DNA from: Micromonospora cremea
Lineage (GTDB): Bacteria; Actinomycetota; Actinomycetes; Mycobacteriales; Micromonosporaceae
Assembly (NCBI RefSeq): GCF_900143515.1
Contig: NZ_FSQT01000002.1
Location: 4,341,501 to 4,405,500 of the forward strand
Direction of reading: 5' to 3'
DNA length: 64,000 bases
Of the stretch, positions 25,675-34,469 are shown in pieces. The notes beneath the pieces were generated by a model that had not been told where the DNA came from, ran no database searches, and was given only the letters and a program-made list of their open reading frames with translations. Within the stretch, counting starts at the first letter, position 1. Every line of letters starts with the position of its first letter. Both the position numbers and the translations under genes were made by a program.

Positions 25675-26930
25675 TCGCTGGCCGGGCGAAGGGGCGGGTC
25701 GGCGCGGTTCGCCAGGGCACGTCGGGTGAGCGGTGGCACGGCCAGGCCGGTGACGGCGAGCAGCCCGGCCAGGGCCAGCCAACCGAGCGGGCCGCCGTCG
25801 AGGATCAGCCAGGTCAGCAGCGCCGGCCCCGCCGCGCGGGCCAACCCGGCGAGCAGAGCGTCCACCCCCTGGTAGGCGCCGATGGCGTCCGGGGCGGCGA
25901 GGTCGTAGGCCAGCGCCGCGCCGGCGCCGGCGTGCCACAGGTCGCCGAGGGTGTAGACCACGGTCGCGACCAGCAGCAGGCCGACCGCCACCGTGGTGGG
26001 CACGGCGGCGGTCGCGGCCCAGAGCAGCATCCCGGCCGCGAGCACCAGCCCGGCCCGGCGCATCGTGGCCGCGCCCGGTAGCGCGTGCCGGGCACCCCGA
26101 CTCAGCCGTACCGCGAGCAGCACGGTGAGCAGCGTGTTGACCAGCAGCACGGCGGACACCGTCACCGGCGGCGCGTCGGTGCGGGTCACCACCCACAGTG
26201 GCAGCACCAGCGTGAGCGCCACCCAGTGCAGGGAGAGCACCGCCGAGGCCCCGGCGACCGCGAGGAATGCCCCGTCGCGCAGCGCGCGACCAGGTCGCGG
26301 CCGGACCGGCCGCCGGGCGGGCGGATAGGACGGCAGTCGCATGATCAGCGCCGCCGAGACCAGGTAGGTCGCGACATTGCCGAGCACCAGCAGCCGGTAC
26401 GCCCATGCGGTGTCCGCCACCAGCGCGAACCCGGCCAGCCCCGCGCCGAGCGCCACGCCCAGGTTGGCGACCGCGCGCAGGGTGGCGAAGGCGTGCACCC
26501 GGCCCTCGGGGCCGCCGACCGCGGCGATCAGCGCAGCGCGGACCGCCAGGTTGCCGGAGATCAGCAGCGCGTCCAGTGTGGCCACCAGCAGGAAGACCGG
26601 GAACGAGCCGACCAGCAGGTACGCCGCGGCGACGACGGCCTGGGCCACCTGGAGGACCGCCCGCAGGGTCCGTGGGTCGCGGCGGTCGGCCAGCCCGCCG
26701 AGCGGCACGCTGGCGGTGAGCCCGACCAGGCCGGCGACGGTGAGCCCCAGCCCGACCTCGGTCGGGCTCAGCCCGACGGCGCGGGTGAGGTAGAGCGCCG
26801 CACCGGCCACCCACAGCCCGGCGCCGACGGTGTTTGCGAGGGTGGCCAGCGACAGGGTGCGCAGCCGGCCGGGCGGCGGGAGCGGCGACAGCGCCCGCCA
26901 GTGGCCGCGAATCCTCGCCTTGGTGCGCAC
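25650..26930 (-). CDS. MFS transporter
   Basis: A 426-residue major facilitator with twelve predicted helices. The loop after helix 2 carries GGLADRRDPRTLRAVLQ, the conserved MFS motif A. It is likely a drug or metabolite exporter, but no substrate can be named. GTG at 26928-26930 (MRTKARIRGHWRAL). The gap from 26931 to 27081 holds a hairpin but no gene. Confidence 0.88.
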   Translation of the reverse strand: MRTKARIRGHWRALSPLPPPGRLRTLSLATLANTVGAGLWVAGAALYLTRAVGLSPTEVGLGLTVAGLVGLTASVPLGGLADRRDPRTLRAVLQVAQAVVAAAYLLVGSFPVFLLVATLDALLISGNLAVRAALIAAVGGPEGRVHAFATLRAVANLGVALGAGLAGFALVADTAWAYRLLVLGNVATYLVSAALIMRLPSYPPARRPVRPRPGRALRDGAFLAVAGASAVLSLHWVALTLVLPLWVVTRTDAPPVTVSAVLLVNTLLTVLLAVRLSRGARHALPGAATMRRAGLVLAAGMLLWAATAAVPTTVAVGLLLVATVVYTLGDLWHAGAGAALAYDLAAPDAIGAYQGVDALLAGLARAAGPALLTWLILDGGPLGWLALAGLLAVTGLAVPPLTRRALANRADPPLRPASDQPISSST

Positions 26931-27046
26931 GCCTCGACCCTAGGGTCGAAGCGTGCGTACCGAAGCCGCGCGCTGTGCGGCGCCCATCACAGGCGCTGTC
27001 CCTCAATCACTCGATGCTCAGTGGTCGACATGCCGGTTTCTCTCGT

Positions 27047-27074
27047 CCCCTCATCATCAAGTGATCATGAGGGG
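27047..27074. terminator. hairpin downstream of the GH9 pseudogene
   Basis: CCCCTCATCATCA (27047-27059) pairs with TGATCATGAGGGG (27062-27074) with one mismatch and a two-base loop, 8 bp beyond the last GH9 codon. It shares GATCATGAGG with the palindrome at 14662. Confidence 0.55.
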
Positions 27075-27081
27075 AGTGGGA

Positions 27082-28943
27082 TCAGGTCACCGAGCAGGCC
27101 GCGCCGTTCACGGTGACCAGGCCCGGGTCGGGGTTGGCCCCGCCCGCCGTGGTCGCGTTGAAGCCGAACGTCACCGTGCCGCCGGGCGCGATCCGGGCGT
27201 TGTGCGACTCGTTGCGCGCCGTCACCGTCGCGCCGGCCTGGGTGAGCTTCGCCAGCCACGCCTCGCGCACCCGCTGGTCACCGGTGAACGCGAACCGCAC
27301 GGCCCAGCCGTTGACGGCCGTGGCGCCGGTATTGCGGACGGTCAGCTGGGCGGTGAACCCGGTGCCGCCGTGCCAGGCGCCGTAGTTGGTGTAGCGGACC
27401 GCGCAGGTGGTGGCCGGCACCGCGCCGGCGTCACGCTGGTCGGCCAGGAACGAGGCGATCCAGGCCAGCGCCGAGTTCCAGTTGATCGCCACCTCGTTGG
27501 TCGCGTACGAGTTGATGTCGTCGAAGTAGCAGAACATCGGCTTGCAACCGGCGAGCAGTTGCGCCGCGAACGGGTCCTGGAGGGCGGCGTTCGCACCACC
27601 GGCGAGGGAGCCGGCGGGCGGGCGGGGCAGGTTCGGGTCGAGCTGGTGGCCGAAGATGCGGCTGTGCTGGTTCTCCGCCGCGTGCTCGCCCCACCCGGTG
27701 ACGTACGAGATGTTCAGCGCGTTGCGACCGAAGATGTAGTCCATCGCCTGCACGGCGCCGCCGGCACGCCGTTGTCGCGCTCGGGCACCCGCAGCGTGCC
27801 GTCGGCGAGACCGGCGCCGCCGCCCGCCGTGACCGCGGTCCTGGTCCGCTCGAAGGTGTTCAGCAGCTGGTAGGTCGCGATTCCGCCGTTGACCACGTAC
27901 TTGCCGTGGTCGCCCGCGTCGTATCACCCGCCGCGCACGTCCAGGGAGTAGTCGCACACGCCCGGCTGGCAGGGCACGTTGGTGTCGCCCTGGTTGGGCG
28001 CCACCCCGAGGTGACCGGCGGGCCGGGCGTACTCGTCGCCGATCAGGTCCCCGTCGATGGCGATGCCGCTGCGCTGGGCGTAGAAGAACTGCAGCGAGTC
28101 GGCGCGCAGCCGGTCGTAGAGGGCGCCGGAGATGTCGAACGGGTGGCTGGTCTCACCGCCCACGGTGAGCGTAAGCCGGCTGCCGGGTGTGCGGTAGCTG
28201 GAGAAGTCGACGGTGTGCAAGTTCTGCCCGGAGGCGGCGTCCACGCCGCGCGCGGTGGTGGTGCCGCTGACCAGGACCGTGCCGCCGGCCGAGCGCAGCT
28301 GCCAGGGCAGCGGCTCGGTGGCCTCGGTGACCACGGTGGCGTTCTTCGGCCCGCCGGGTAGGTAGCCGACCTGGTTGACCCGCACCCGCGGCCCGGTGTC
28401 CGGCTCGTACGGCTCGGGTGGTTCGCCGCCGCGCCGCGAGACGTCGTCCAGGCAGACGGTCTGCGTCTCGGCGGCGCCGCCGACCTGGATGATCAGCTGG
28501 GCGCCGGGGTTGTCGTCCGGGACGGTGAAGGTCTGCTCGACCCGCTGGGCGGTGCCCGTGGCGGTGGCGTCCACGGCGGCGTACGTGGTGTACGGAGCGC
28601 TGCCGAGCTGGAGGACGGCCTTGATCGCGGCGCCGGGAGTGGCGGATACGGCGAAGCCGAGGGTGTACTGGGCGCCGGCGACCAGCGGCACGCCGTCCTG
28701 GCCGATGCCGGCGTCCCACGGGTTGGCCAGGCCGCCGGGGACGGTGGTGCAGAGCCGGCCGTCGGTCACCTCGAGCGCTCCGGTGCCGTAGGAGAACCAG
28801 GGGCTCACGCCGGCGCTGAAGTCGCCGTTGTCGATCTGCTCGGGGGCGTCCGGTGGTGGGTCGGCGTGGGCGGCGCCGGCGCCCGCGCCGGTGAGGGCCA
28901 GGGTGGTCGCCGCGGCCAGCGGGAGGCGGGGTCGGGATGGCAT
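27082..28943 (-). pseudogene. GH9 cellulase gene, with nonsense mutation and large internal deletion
   Basis: The intact parent would be a secreted endoglucanase: signal peptide (to about AHADPPP), a CBM4-like domain (IDNGDFSAGVSPWFSYG), the Ig-like CelD_N domain (VRVNQVGYLPGGPKNATVV), the GH9 module and a C-terminal CBM2 ([19 protein letters not shown]). At 27924-27926 TGA replaces the Trp codon expected in [20 protein letters not shown]. At about 27751-27766 the sequence jumps from PERDNGVP straight to [14 protein letters not shown] in another frame, losing roughly 300 codons of the catalytic domain. The start chosen is ATG 28943 with GGAAGGA upstream. A CebR/CelR operator remains upstream. 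Confidence 0.9.
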
Positions 28944-28989
28944 CACGGGGAGTCCTTCCGGGACGGATTAGGGGGCGGGTGGCGGAAGC

Positions 28990-29003
28990 TGGGAGCGCTC
29001 CCA
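28990..29003. promoter_or_regulatory. CebR/CelR operator
   Basis: TGGGAGCGCTCCCA, a perfect 14-bp palindrome identical to the known CebR/CelR binding sequence of Streptomyces and Thermobifida. It lies 47 bp upstream of the GH9 start. In those bacteria, cellobiose releases the LacI-type repressor and switches on cellulases. Here it controls a dead gene. Confidence 0.9.
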
Positions 29004-29213
29004 GGTATCGGCTCGATGTTTCCAGCGGCGGTACGCCGTGTCAATCGATCCGACTGGATGGCTTTCGCCGTCCGACGAGGGCGGTAGGCTCAGCACCACG
29101 CCGGGCCGGGCGCCGCGACGCGCCGGTGCGGACACGTGAGATTGGCCGCGCCATGCGTCGTCGTCCTGATCTCCTAGAGACAACTGCGCCCTTCGCCTGG
29201 CAGGCTGCCTCCC

Positions 29214-29939
29214 ATGACCCTGAAGCTGCGTTCCGTGGGAACGAGCGACCGTGGGCTGATCCGCAGCGGAAACCAGGACGCCCTGCACGCCGGGACCTGG
29301 CTCGTCGCCGTCGCCGACGGCATGGGCGGGATGGCGGCCGGTGACCTGGCCAGCGCGCTCACCATCGACGCGGTCGCTCCTCTGGACGTGGAGACCCCCG
29401 AGGACGCCCTGGTGGCCGCGCTCCAGGGCGGCATCGCGCTGGCCACCACCCGGATCCGGCAGGCGGTCGCCGAGGATCCGGAGCGCCAGGGCATGGGCAC
29501 CACGCTGACCGCCCTGCTCTTCGCCCGTACCGGCAGCTGCCTCGCCCTCGCGCACGTCGGTGACTCGCGGGCCTACCTGTTCCGCGAGGGAGTGCTCAAA
29601 CAGGTCACCCGGGACGACACCTTCGTCCAGATGCTGGTGGATCAGGGCGTGATCACCGCCGACCAGGCCAGTAGCCACCCGCGCCGGGCGGTGGTCACCC
29701 AGGCGTTGCAGGGCGACGACGTCTCCCCGTCGTACGCGACGATGGTGCCCCGGGCCGGCGACCGGTGGCTGTTGTGCAGCGACGGGCTCTCCAACGTGGT
29801 CCGCTCGGACACCCTCGCCGAGGTGCTCGCCGGCTACCCGGACCGGGCCGCCTGCTCCGGCAAGCTGATCGATCTGGCGCTGCACGCCGGCGGGCCGGAC
29901 AACGTCACCGTCGTGGTGGCCGACGTCGTCAAGGAGTAA
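29214..29939 (+). CDS. PP2C-family serine/threonine phosphatase
   Basis: A 241-residue PP2C phosphatase, the cytoplasmic catalytic type. Metal-binding motifs are present: SDRGLIRSGNQD, AVADGMGGMAAG, AHVGDSRAYLF, LLCSDGLSN and the C-terminal GGPDNVTVVV. It lacks the transmembrane and extracellular part of PstP, so it is a soluble relative. ATG at 29214; no strong Shine-Dalgarno is visible. Convergent with hrpB, 6 bp between stops. Confidence 0.93.
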   Translation: MTLKLRSVGTSDRGLIRSGNQDALHAGTWLVAVADGMGGMAAGDLASALTIDAVAPLDVETPEDALVAALQGGIALATTRIRQAVAEDPERQGMGTTLTALLFARTGSCLALAHVGDSRAYLFREGVLKQVTRDDTFVQMLVDQGVITADQASSHPRRAVVTQALQGDDVSPSYATMVPRAGDRWLLCSDGLSNVVRSDTLAEVLAGYPDRAACSGKLIDLALHAGGPDNVTVVVADVVKE

Positions 29940-29945
29940 CCGGCC

Positions 29946-32534
29946 TCAGCGCCGGCGCGGTGCGGCGCGCCGGGTGGGCGTCGCGGTCGTCGGGTCCTCC
30001 GGCCACGGGTGCCGGGGATAGCGACCGCGCAGCTCGCCGCGGACCTGCGGATAGCCGGTGCGCCAGAAGGACGCCAGGTCGGCGGTGACCGCCACCGGCC
30101 GGCCGGCGGGGGAGAGCAGGTGCAGCAGCACCGGCACCCGGCCGCCGCCGATGCGCGGGGCCGCCGGCCAGCCGAACGTCTCCTGGAGCTTCACCGCCAG
30201 CACCGGCGCCGCCGGGTCGCTGTAGTCGAGCCGGACCCGGGAACCACTCGGTACGGCGATCCGCTCCGGGGCCAGCTCGTCCAGCTGGGCGGCCTGCGCC
30301 CACGGCAGCAGCCGGCGCAGCGCCGCGGCCACGTCCACCCGGGCCAGGTCGGCGCGGCGCCGGGCGCCGGAGAGCTCCGGGCCCAGCCAGGTCGGCGCGG
30401 CGTCGAGCAACGCCTCGTCGCTGACCTCCGGCCACGGTGCGCCGAGGTGGTGCCGGGCGAACGCCAGCCGCTCGCGCAGCGCCCGGGCCGCCGGCGTCCA
30501 GGACAGCAGCCCCAGCCCTTCCTGGCGCAGGCCGGTCAGCAGCGCCGCCGCCACGTCCGCCCGGTCCGGACGATCCAGCCGGCGCTCCTGCAGCACGATC
30601 GCCCCCAGTCGAGTCACCTCCCGGGCCACCACGTCCCCGTCGGACCAGCCGACCTCCCGGCGTGTGGACAGCAGCGGACCGGCCGCCTCCCGGGCCGTCG
30701 CCTCGTCCAGCGGCGTGGCTCGGCGGATGCGCGCCGAGGGCGCGCCGGGGGTACGGTCCGCGACGGCCACCGCCAGCCAGTCCGACCCGGTCAGACCCGA
30801 CCCCGCCGCCAGGTCCGCGGCGGTCCCGCCGGTCATCAGGTACGCCGAACCGCCCGGGCGCCGGACCCGGGCCAACCGCTCCGGGTACGCCAGCCCGACC
30901 AGCAGCCCGGCGGCCAGGTCGTCACTGAGTCCACCGGCGCCAGCGCGCCCGCTCGCTTCCGGACCGCCGGTCCGGCCGGTCGCATCGGCGGCGGCGCGGC
31001 CCCGCGGCGGGGAACCGGCGGGCAGGGCACCTCGCAGCCGGCGCACCTCGGCCCGCCAGCGGGCGGTCGCGCCCGCGTCCGCCCCGGCGCGCAGCCGACG
31101 CCAGCCGGCGACCAGGTCGTCGCCCGGGCCGGCCGCGCTCTCCTCGGCGAGCAGGGCCACCACCTCGGCCGCCCGCTCGGCGCCGACCAGACCGGCGCCG
31201 TCGAGCAGTGCCCGGGCCAGCCGTGGGTGCGCCCCGGCGGCGGCGATGGCCCGCCCCCGCCCGGTGATCCGGCCGTCCGCGTCGACCGCGCCGAGGGTGG
31301 CCAGCGTGTCCCGGGCCACCGCCATCGCCGCCGCCGGCGGCGGGTCGGGCAGCGCGAGCCCGACGCCGTCCGGCCGCCCCCAGGCGGCCAGCTCCAGCGC
31401 GAAGCCGGTCAGGTCGGCGGTGGCGATCTCCGGCTCCGGCCGGGCGGGCAGCCGCTCGTGCGTCGCCGCGGACCAGCAGCGGTAGACGGCCCCGGGGGCC
31501 TCCCGGCCGGCCCGGCCGGCCCGCTGCGTGGCGGCGGCCCGGGAGACCGGCACGGTGATCAACGCGCCGAGCCCACGGGCCAGGTCGGTGCGGGGCACCC
31601 GGGACAGCCCGGCGTCCACCACCACCCGCACACCCGGCACGGTCAGGCTCGTCTCGGCCAGCGCGGTGGCCAGCACCACCCGGCGTCGATCCGCTGGACG
31701 CAGGGCCGCGTCCTGCTCGCTGCCGCGCTGCCGGCCGTGCAGCGGCAGCAGCGCGACGGCGTCGCGCAGGTCGGCCAGCCGGCCGGTGACCGCCGCGATC
31801 TCACCGGCCCCGGGCAGAAAGACGAGCACGTCGCCGTCGCGCTCGCGCAGCGCCCGTCGGACGGTGGCCGCCACGTGGTCGAGCAGGGCCCGGTCCACCG
31901 GTCCGCCCCCGGGTGGGGCGATCGGCCGTGCCGGCGGCGCCCAGACCCGCTGCACCGGGTGCAGCGCCGACTCGGCGCGGACGACCGGGGCCGGGGTGGG
32001 CCCGCCGAGCAGGGCGGCGAACCGGTCCGTGTCCGGAGTGGCGGACATCGCCAGCAGCCACAGGTCCGGCCGGAGGGTGGCCCGTGCCTCCACCGCGAAG
32101 GCCAGCGCGAGGTCGGCGTCGAGTTGTCGCTCGTGGCACTCGTCGAGCAGTACCGCGCCGGTGCCGGGCAGCTCCGGGTCGTTGTGCAGCCGGCGAACCA
32201 GCAGGCCGGTGGTGACCACCTCCACCCGGGTGGCGCGGCTGACCTGGCGCTCGCCGCGTACCGCGTAGCCGACCCGGTCGCCCACCCGCTCGCCGAGCAG
32301 CTCGGCCATCCGCCGGGCGGCGGCGCGCGCGGCCACCCGGCGGGGTTGCGCGATCACCACCCGGCCGGTGACCCGGTCGGCCACGGCCAACGGCGCGAGG
32401 GTCGTCTTACCGGTGCCCGGCGGGGCCACCAGGACACCCGCGCCGGCCGCGTCGAGCGCCGCGACCAGCGCCGGCAGCACCGTGCGTACCGGCAGGTCCA
32501 GGGTTACGTCGGAGAGCACGGCCCAGTCTCGCAC
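29946..32534 (-). CDS. hrpB: ATP-dependent helicase HrpB
   Basis: An 862-residue DEAH-box helicase of the HrpB type. Motif I is PPGTGKTT, motif II DECHER, motif III SATPD, motif VI QRAGRAGREAPG, with the HrpB C-terminal domain after about residue 700 (VLLHLLSPAGRPVAVTADL, then SFWRTGYPQVRGELRGRYPRHPW). Its cellular role is poorly known. GTG at 32532-32534 gives MRDWAVLSD; a second GTG five codons later is possible. The window therefore has both HrpA and HrpB. Confidence 0.95.
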   Translation of the reverse strand: MRDWAVLSDVTLDLPVRTVLPALVAALDAAGAGVLVAPPGTGKTTLAPLAVADRVTGRVVIAQPRRVAARAAARRMAELLGERVGDRVGYAVRGERQVSRATRVEVVTTGLLVRRLHNDPELPGTGAVLLDECHERQLDADLALAFAVEARATLRPDLWLLAMSATPDTDRFAALLGGPTPAPVVRAESALHPVQRVWAPPARPIAPPGGGPVDRALLDHVAATVRRALRERDGDVLVFLPGAGEIAAVTGRLADLRDAVALLPLHGRQRGSEQDAALRPADRRRVVLATALAETSLTVPGVRVVVDAGLSRVPRTDLARGLGALITVPVSRAAATQRAGRAGREAPGAVYRCWSAATHERLPARPEPEIATADLTGFALELAAWGRPDGVGLALPDPPPAAAMAVARDTLATLGAVDADGRITGRGRAIAAAGAHPRLARALLDGAGLVGAERAAEVVALLAEESAAGPGDDLVAGWRRLRAGADAGATARWRAEVRRLRGALPAGSPPRGRAAADATGRTGGPEASGRAGAGGLSDDLAAGLLVGLAYPERLARVRRPGGSAYLMTGGTAADLAAGSGLTGSDWLAVAVADRTPGAPSARIRRATPLDEATAREAAGPLLSTRREVGWSDGDVVAREVTRLGAIVLQERRLDRPDRADVAAALLTGLRQEGLGLLSWTPAARALRERLAFARHHLGAPWPEVSDEALLDAAPTWLGPELSGARRRADLARVDVAAALRRLLPWAQAAQLDELAPERIAVPSGSRVRLDYSDPAAPVLAVKLQETFGWPAAPRIGGGRVPVLLHLLSPAGRPVAVTADLASFWRTGYPQVRGELRGRYPRHPWPEDPTTATPTRRAAPRRR

Positions 32535-32547
32535 CGGCCCCGGGGGC

Positions 32548-32748
32548 TCAGCTGCGGCGGACCTCGCCGACGCCGTGCAGGAACGTGCGCCAGGCCGACG
32601 CGTCGAAGGCGAGCACCGGACCCGACCGGTCCTTGCTGTCCCGGACGGCGACCTGACCGTCGGCTGTCGCGACCTCCACGCAGTTGCCGTTGCCGCTGCT
32701 GCGCGTGCTGGTCCGCCAGTCCGCCCGGGTCAGGTCGTGCGCCGTCAT
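32548..32748 (-). CDS. DUF397 domain protein
   Basis: A 66-residue DUF397 protein with the usual core WRTSTRSSGNGNCVEVA and VAVRDSKDRSGPVLAFDASAWRTFL. Such proteins pair with an Xre/DUF5753 regulator, as here, with the regulator gene 41 bp upstream. In Streptomyces, homologous pairs (for example BldB/WhiJ-type relatives) affect development. ATG at 32746-32748 follows GAGAGG; the longer frame to 32793 adds only a basic stretch overlapping the regulator gene. Confidence 0.9.
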   Translation of the reverse strand: MTAHDLTRADWRTSTRSSGNGNCVEVATADGQVAVRDSKDRSGPVLAFDASAWRTFLHGVGEVRRS

Positions 32749-32789
32749 CCGCGGTACCTCTCGTCTGCGTCGGCGTGCCGCAGACGCGG

Positions 32790-33656
32790 TCACGCAAAGT
32801 TACGAGAAGCCTGCTCAAGGCGGGTCAACGACGCCGCCGGATCGAGCGCCATCCGGCACAGCTCCTCGTGCAGAAGGCTATACCCGAGCACCTGATCGGC
32901 ATCCTCCAGCGCCAGGCCCATCGTGAGGTTATCCAGGTAAACAACGGACGCGTCGGCGGCGTCGGCGAAGTTGAGGATCACGTACGGGGTGCTCATCGCG
33001 GGATGTCCACCGGCCGCGAATGGAAGTACCTGGATTGTCACGTTCGGTAGTTGCGCGATTCGACTCATGTGGATCAGCTGTTCGGCCATCACGGCGTTGC
33101 CGCCGACCGGGCGCAGGAGCACCGCCTCGTTGAGCACCACCGACAACTGGACCGGGTCGTCGCGGCGCAGCACCTCCTGCCGGTGCAGCCGGGCCGCCAC
33201 CTTGCGCTCCACGCCGTCCTCGCCCGCGGTGCGCCGGTAGATCTCCCGGGCGTACGCCTCGGTCTGCAACAGCCCCGGCACGGACTCGGCCTCGTACGTG
33301 CGCAGCGCCACCGCCTCGGCCTCCAGCCCGACGTAGAACTCGAACCACTCGGGCAGCACGTCGCTGTAGTTCTGCCACCAGCCCCGCTGCTGTGCGCTCC
33401 GGGCGATCTCGATCAGCGCCTCGGCGTCCGCCCCGGTCACCTGGTAGAGGGCCAGCGCGGCCCGGACGTCGCGCGGCTTGATGCCGATCTGCGCGGTCTC
33501 GATCCGGGAGAGGTTGCTCTTGGACATGTCGAGCTGACGGGCCGCCACATCGAGGGTCATGCCCGCGCGTTCCCGGAGCTGGCGCAGCTCCCGGGCGATG
33601 CGTCGACGGCGCACGGTCGGGCTGGCGGCGGGTGGGATGGCGGGAGTGGCGGTCAC
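32790..33656 (-). CDS. Xre-family regulator with DUF5753 domain
   Basis: A 288-residue regulator. The Cro/C1 helix-turn-helix is at residues 20-75 (LRQLRERAGMTLDVAARQLD, then MSKSNLSRIETAQ). The rest is DUF5753, with the marker region SVPGLLQTEAYAREIYR and the later QVLPFAAGGHPAMS. It is a WhiJ-type protein, usually acting with a DUF397 partner. GTG at 33654-33656. It diverges from the GPP34 gene; an inverted repeat in between may be its binding site. Confidence 0.92.
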   Translation of the reverse strand: MTATPAIPPAASPTVRRRRIARELRQLRERAGMTLDVAARQLDMSKSNLSRIETAQIGIKPRDVRAALALYQVTGADAEALIEIARSAQQRGWWQNYSDVLPEWFEFYVGLEAEAVALRTYEAESVPGLLQTEAYAREIYRRTAGEDGVERKVAARLHRQEVLRRDDPVQLSVVLNEAVLLRPVGGNAVMAEQLIHMSRIAQLPNVTIQVLPFAAGGHPAMSTPYVILNFADAADASVVYLDNLTMGLALEDADQVLGYSLLHEELCRMALDPAASLTRLEQASRNFA

Positions 33657-33703
33657 CGTCCGAGTCTGTCACGACAAGATCCGCAGGTCGGGCCTGCACG
33701 GAG

Positions 33704-33729
33704 TGCAACTTTCAAATCTGGGAGTTGCA
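33704..33729. promoter_or_regulatory. inverted repeat, possible operator between Xre and GPP34 genes
   Basis: TGCAACT (33704-33710) and AGTTGCA (33723-33729) are perfect reverse complements 12 bases apart, in an AT-richer patch of the divergent region. Likely target of the adjacent Xre regulator, by position only. Confidence 0.55.
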
Positions 33730-33796
33730 TTGCGGTAGCTGTCGGTGCATCCTTTGCCGGTCGCGATCACAGTGGACACACCGTGCGGGAGGACCG

Positions 33797-34423
33797 TTGC
33801 TCATCGCCGACGAGTTCTTCCTCATCGCTCACAACGACAGCCGCGGCAAGGCCAAACTCCATCCGGCCGCGACCGGGCTCGGCCTGGCCGGCGGGCTGCT
33901 CGGCGAGCTGATCCTGTATGGACACATCACCGTCTCCAACGGGCACGTCACCGTCATCGACCGGCGCCCGCCGGGTGACGCGCTGGCGCACACCGTGCTC
34001 GACCAGTTGATCGGCGAGTCCCAGCACCAGGCGGTCCGCACCTGGCTCAGCTTCCTGGCGCAGAGCGCGACGACGTCGGTGGGGGAGCGGCTGGCCCGGG
34101 CCGGCATGCTGCGCCGCCAGGAGAGCCGCCGGCTGCTGCGCACCTCGGTCAGCTACCTGCCGATCGATCTCAACGCGGTGGCCTGGCCGGCCACCCGGCT
34201 GCGGGCCCTGCTGGACCGGCCGGACCCGCCGAGCGTGCCGGACGCCCTGCTGCTCGGTCTGGTGGTGGCCGCCGGGCTGACCCGCGAGGTGCTGTGGAGC
34301 GCCGGCCCGCGTGCCCACCACCGGCTGAACGTCCTCATCCCCGCGCTGCCGGCGCCCCTGAAGGAACTCGTCGGGCACACCGAGGCCGCCGTCGGCGCCG
34401 CCGTGCTCCGTGGCGTCCCATGA
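33797..34423 (+). CDS. GPP34 family phosphoprotein
   Basis: A 208-residue GOLPH3/GPP34-fold protein. In eukaryotes this fold binds phosphatidylinositol 4-phosphate at the Golgi; the bacterial forms are abundant in actinomycetes and their role is unclear. The opening LLIADEFFLIAHNDSRGKAK and the block GLGLAGGLLGELILYGHI are typical. The start is probably TTG at 33797, since GGGAGGA lies 3 bp upstream and conserved sequence begins right there; no ATG or GTG fits. Confidence 0.88.
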   Translation: MLIADEFFLIAHNDSRGKAKLHPAATGLGLAGGLLGELILYGHITVSNGHVTVIDRRPPGDALAHTVLDQLIGESQHQAVRTWLSFLAQSATTSVGERLARAGMLRRQESRRLLRTSVSYLPIDLNAVAWPATRLRALLDRPDPPSVPDALLLGLVVAAGLTREVLWSAGPRAHHRLNVLIPALPAPLKELVGHTEAAVGAAVLRGVP

Positions 34424-34469
34424 TCCCCCGGTAACCCCCCACCCTCCCCTCGACAACCGGAGTAGTCGT

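Noticed and set aside
30009..33050. A 1013-codon open frame on the plus strand
   Set aside because: It is antisense to hrpB and the genes after it, rich in Arg, Gly and Pro, with no motif.
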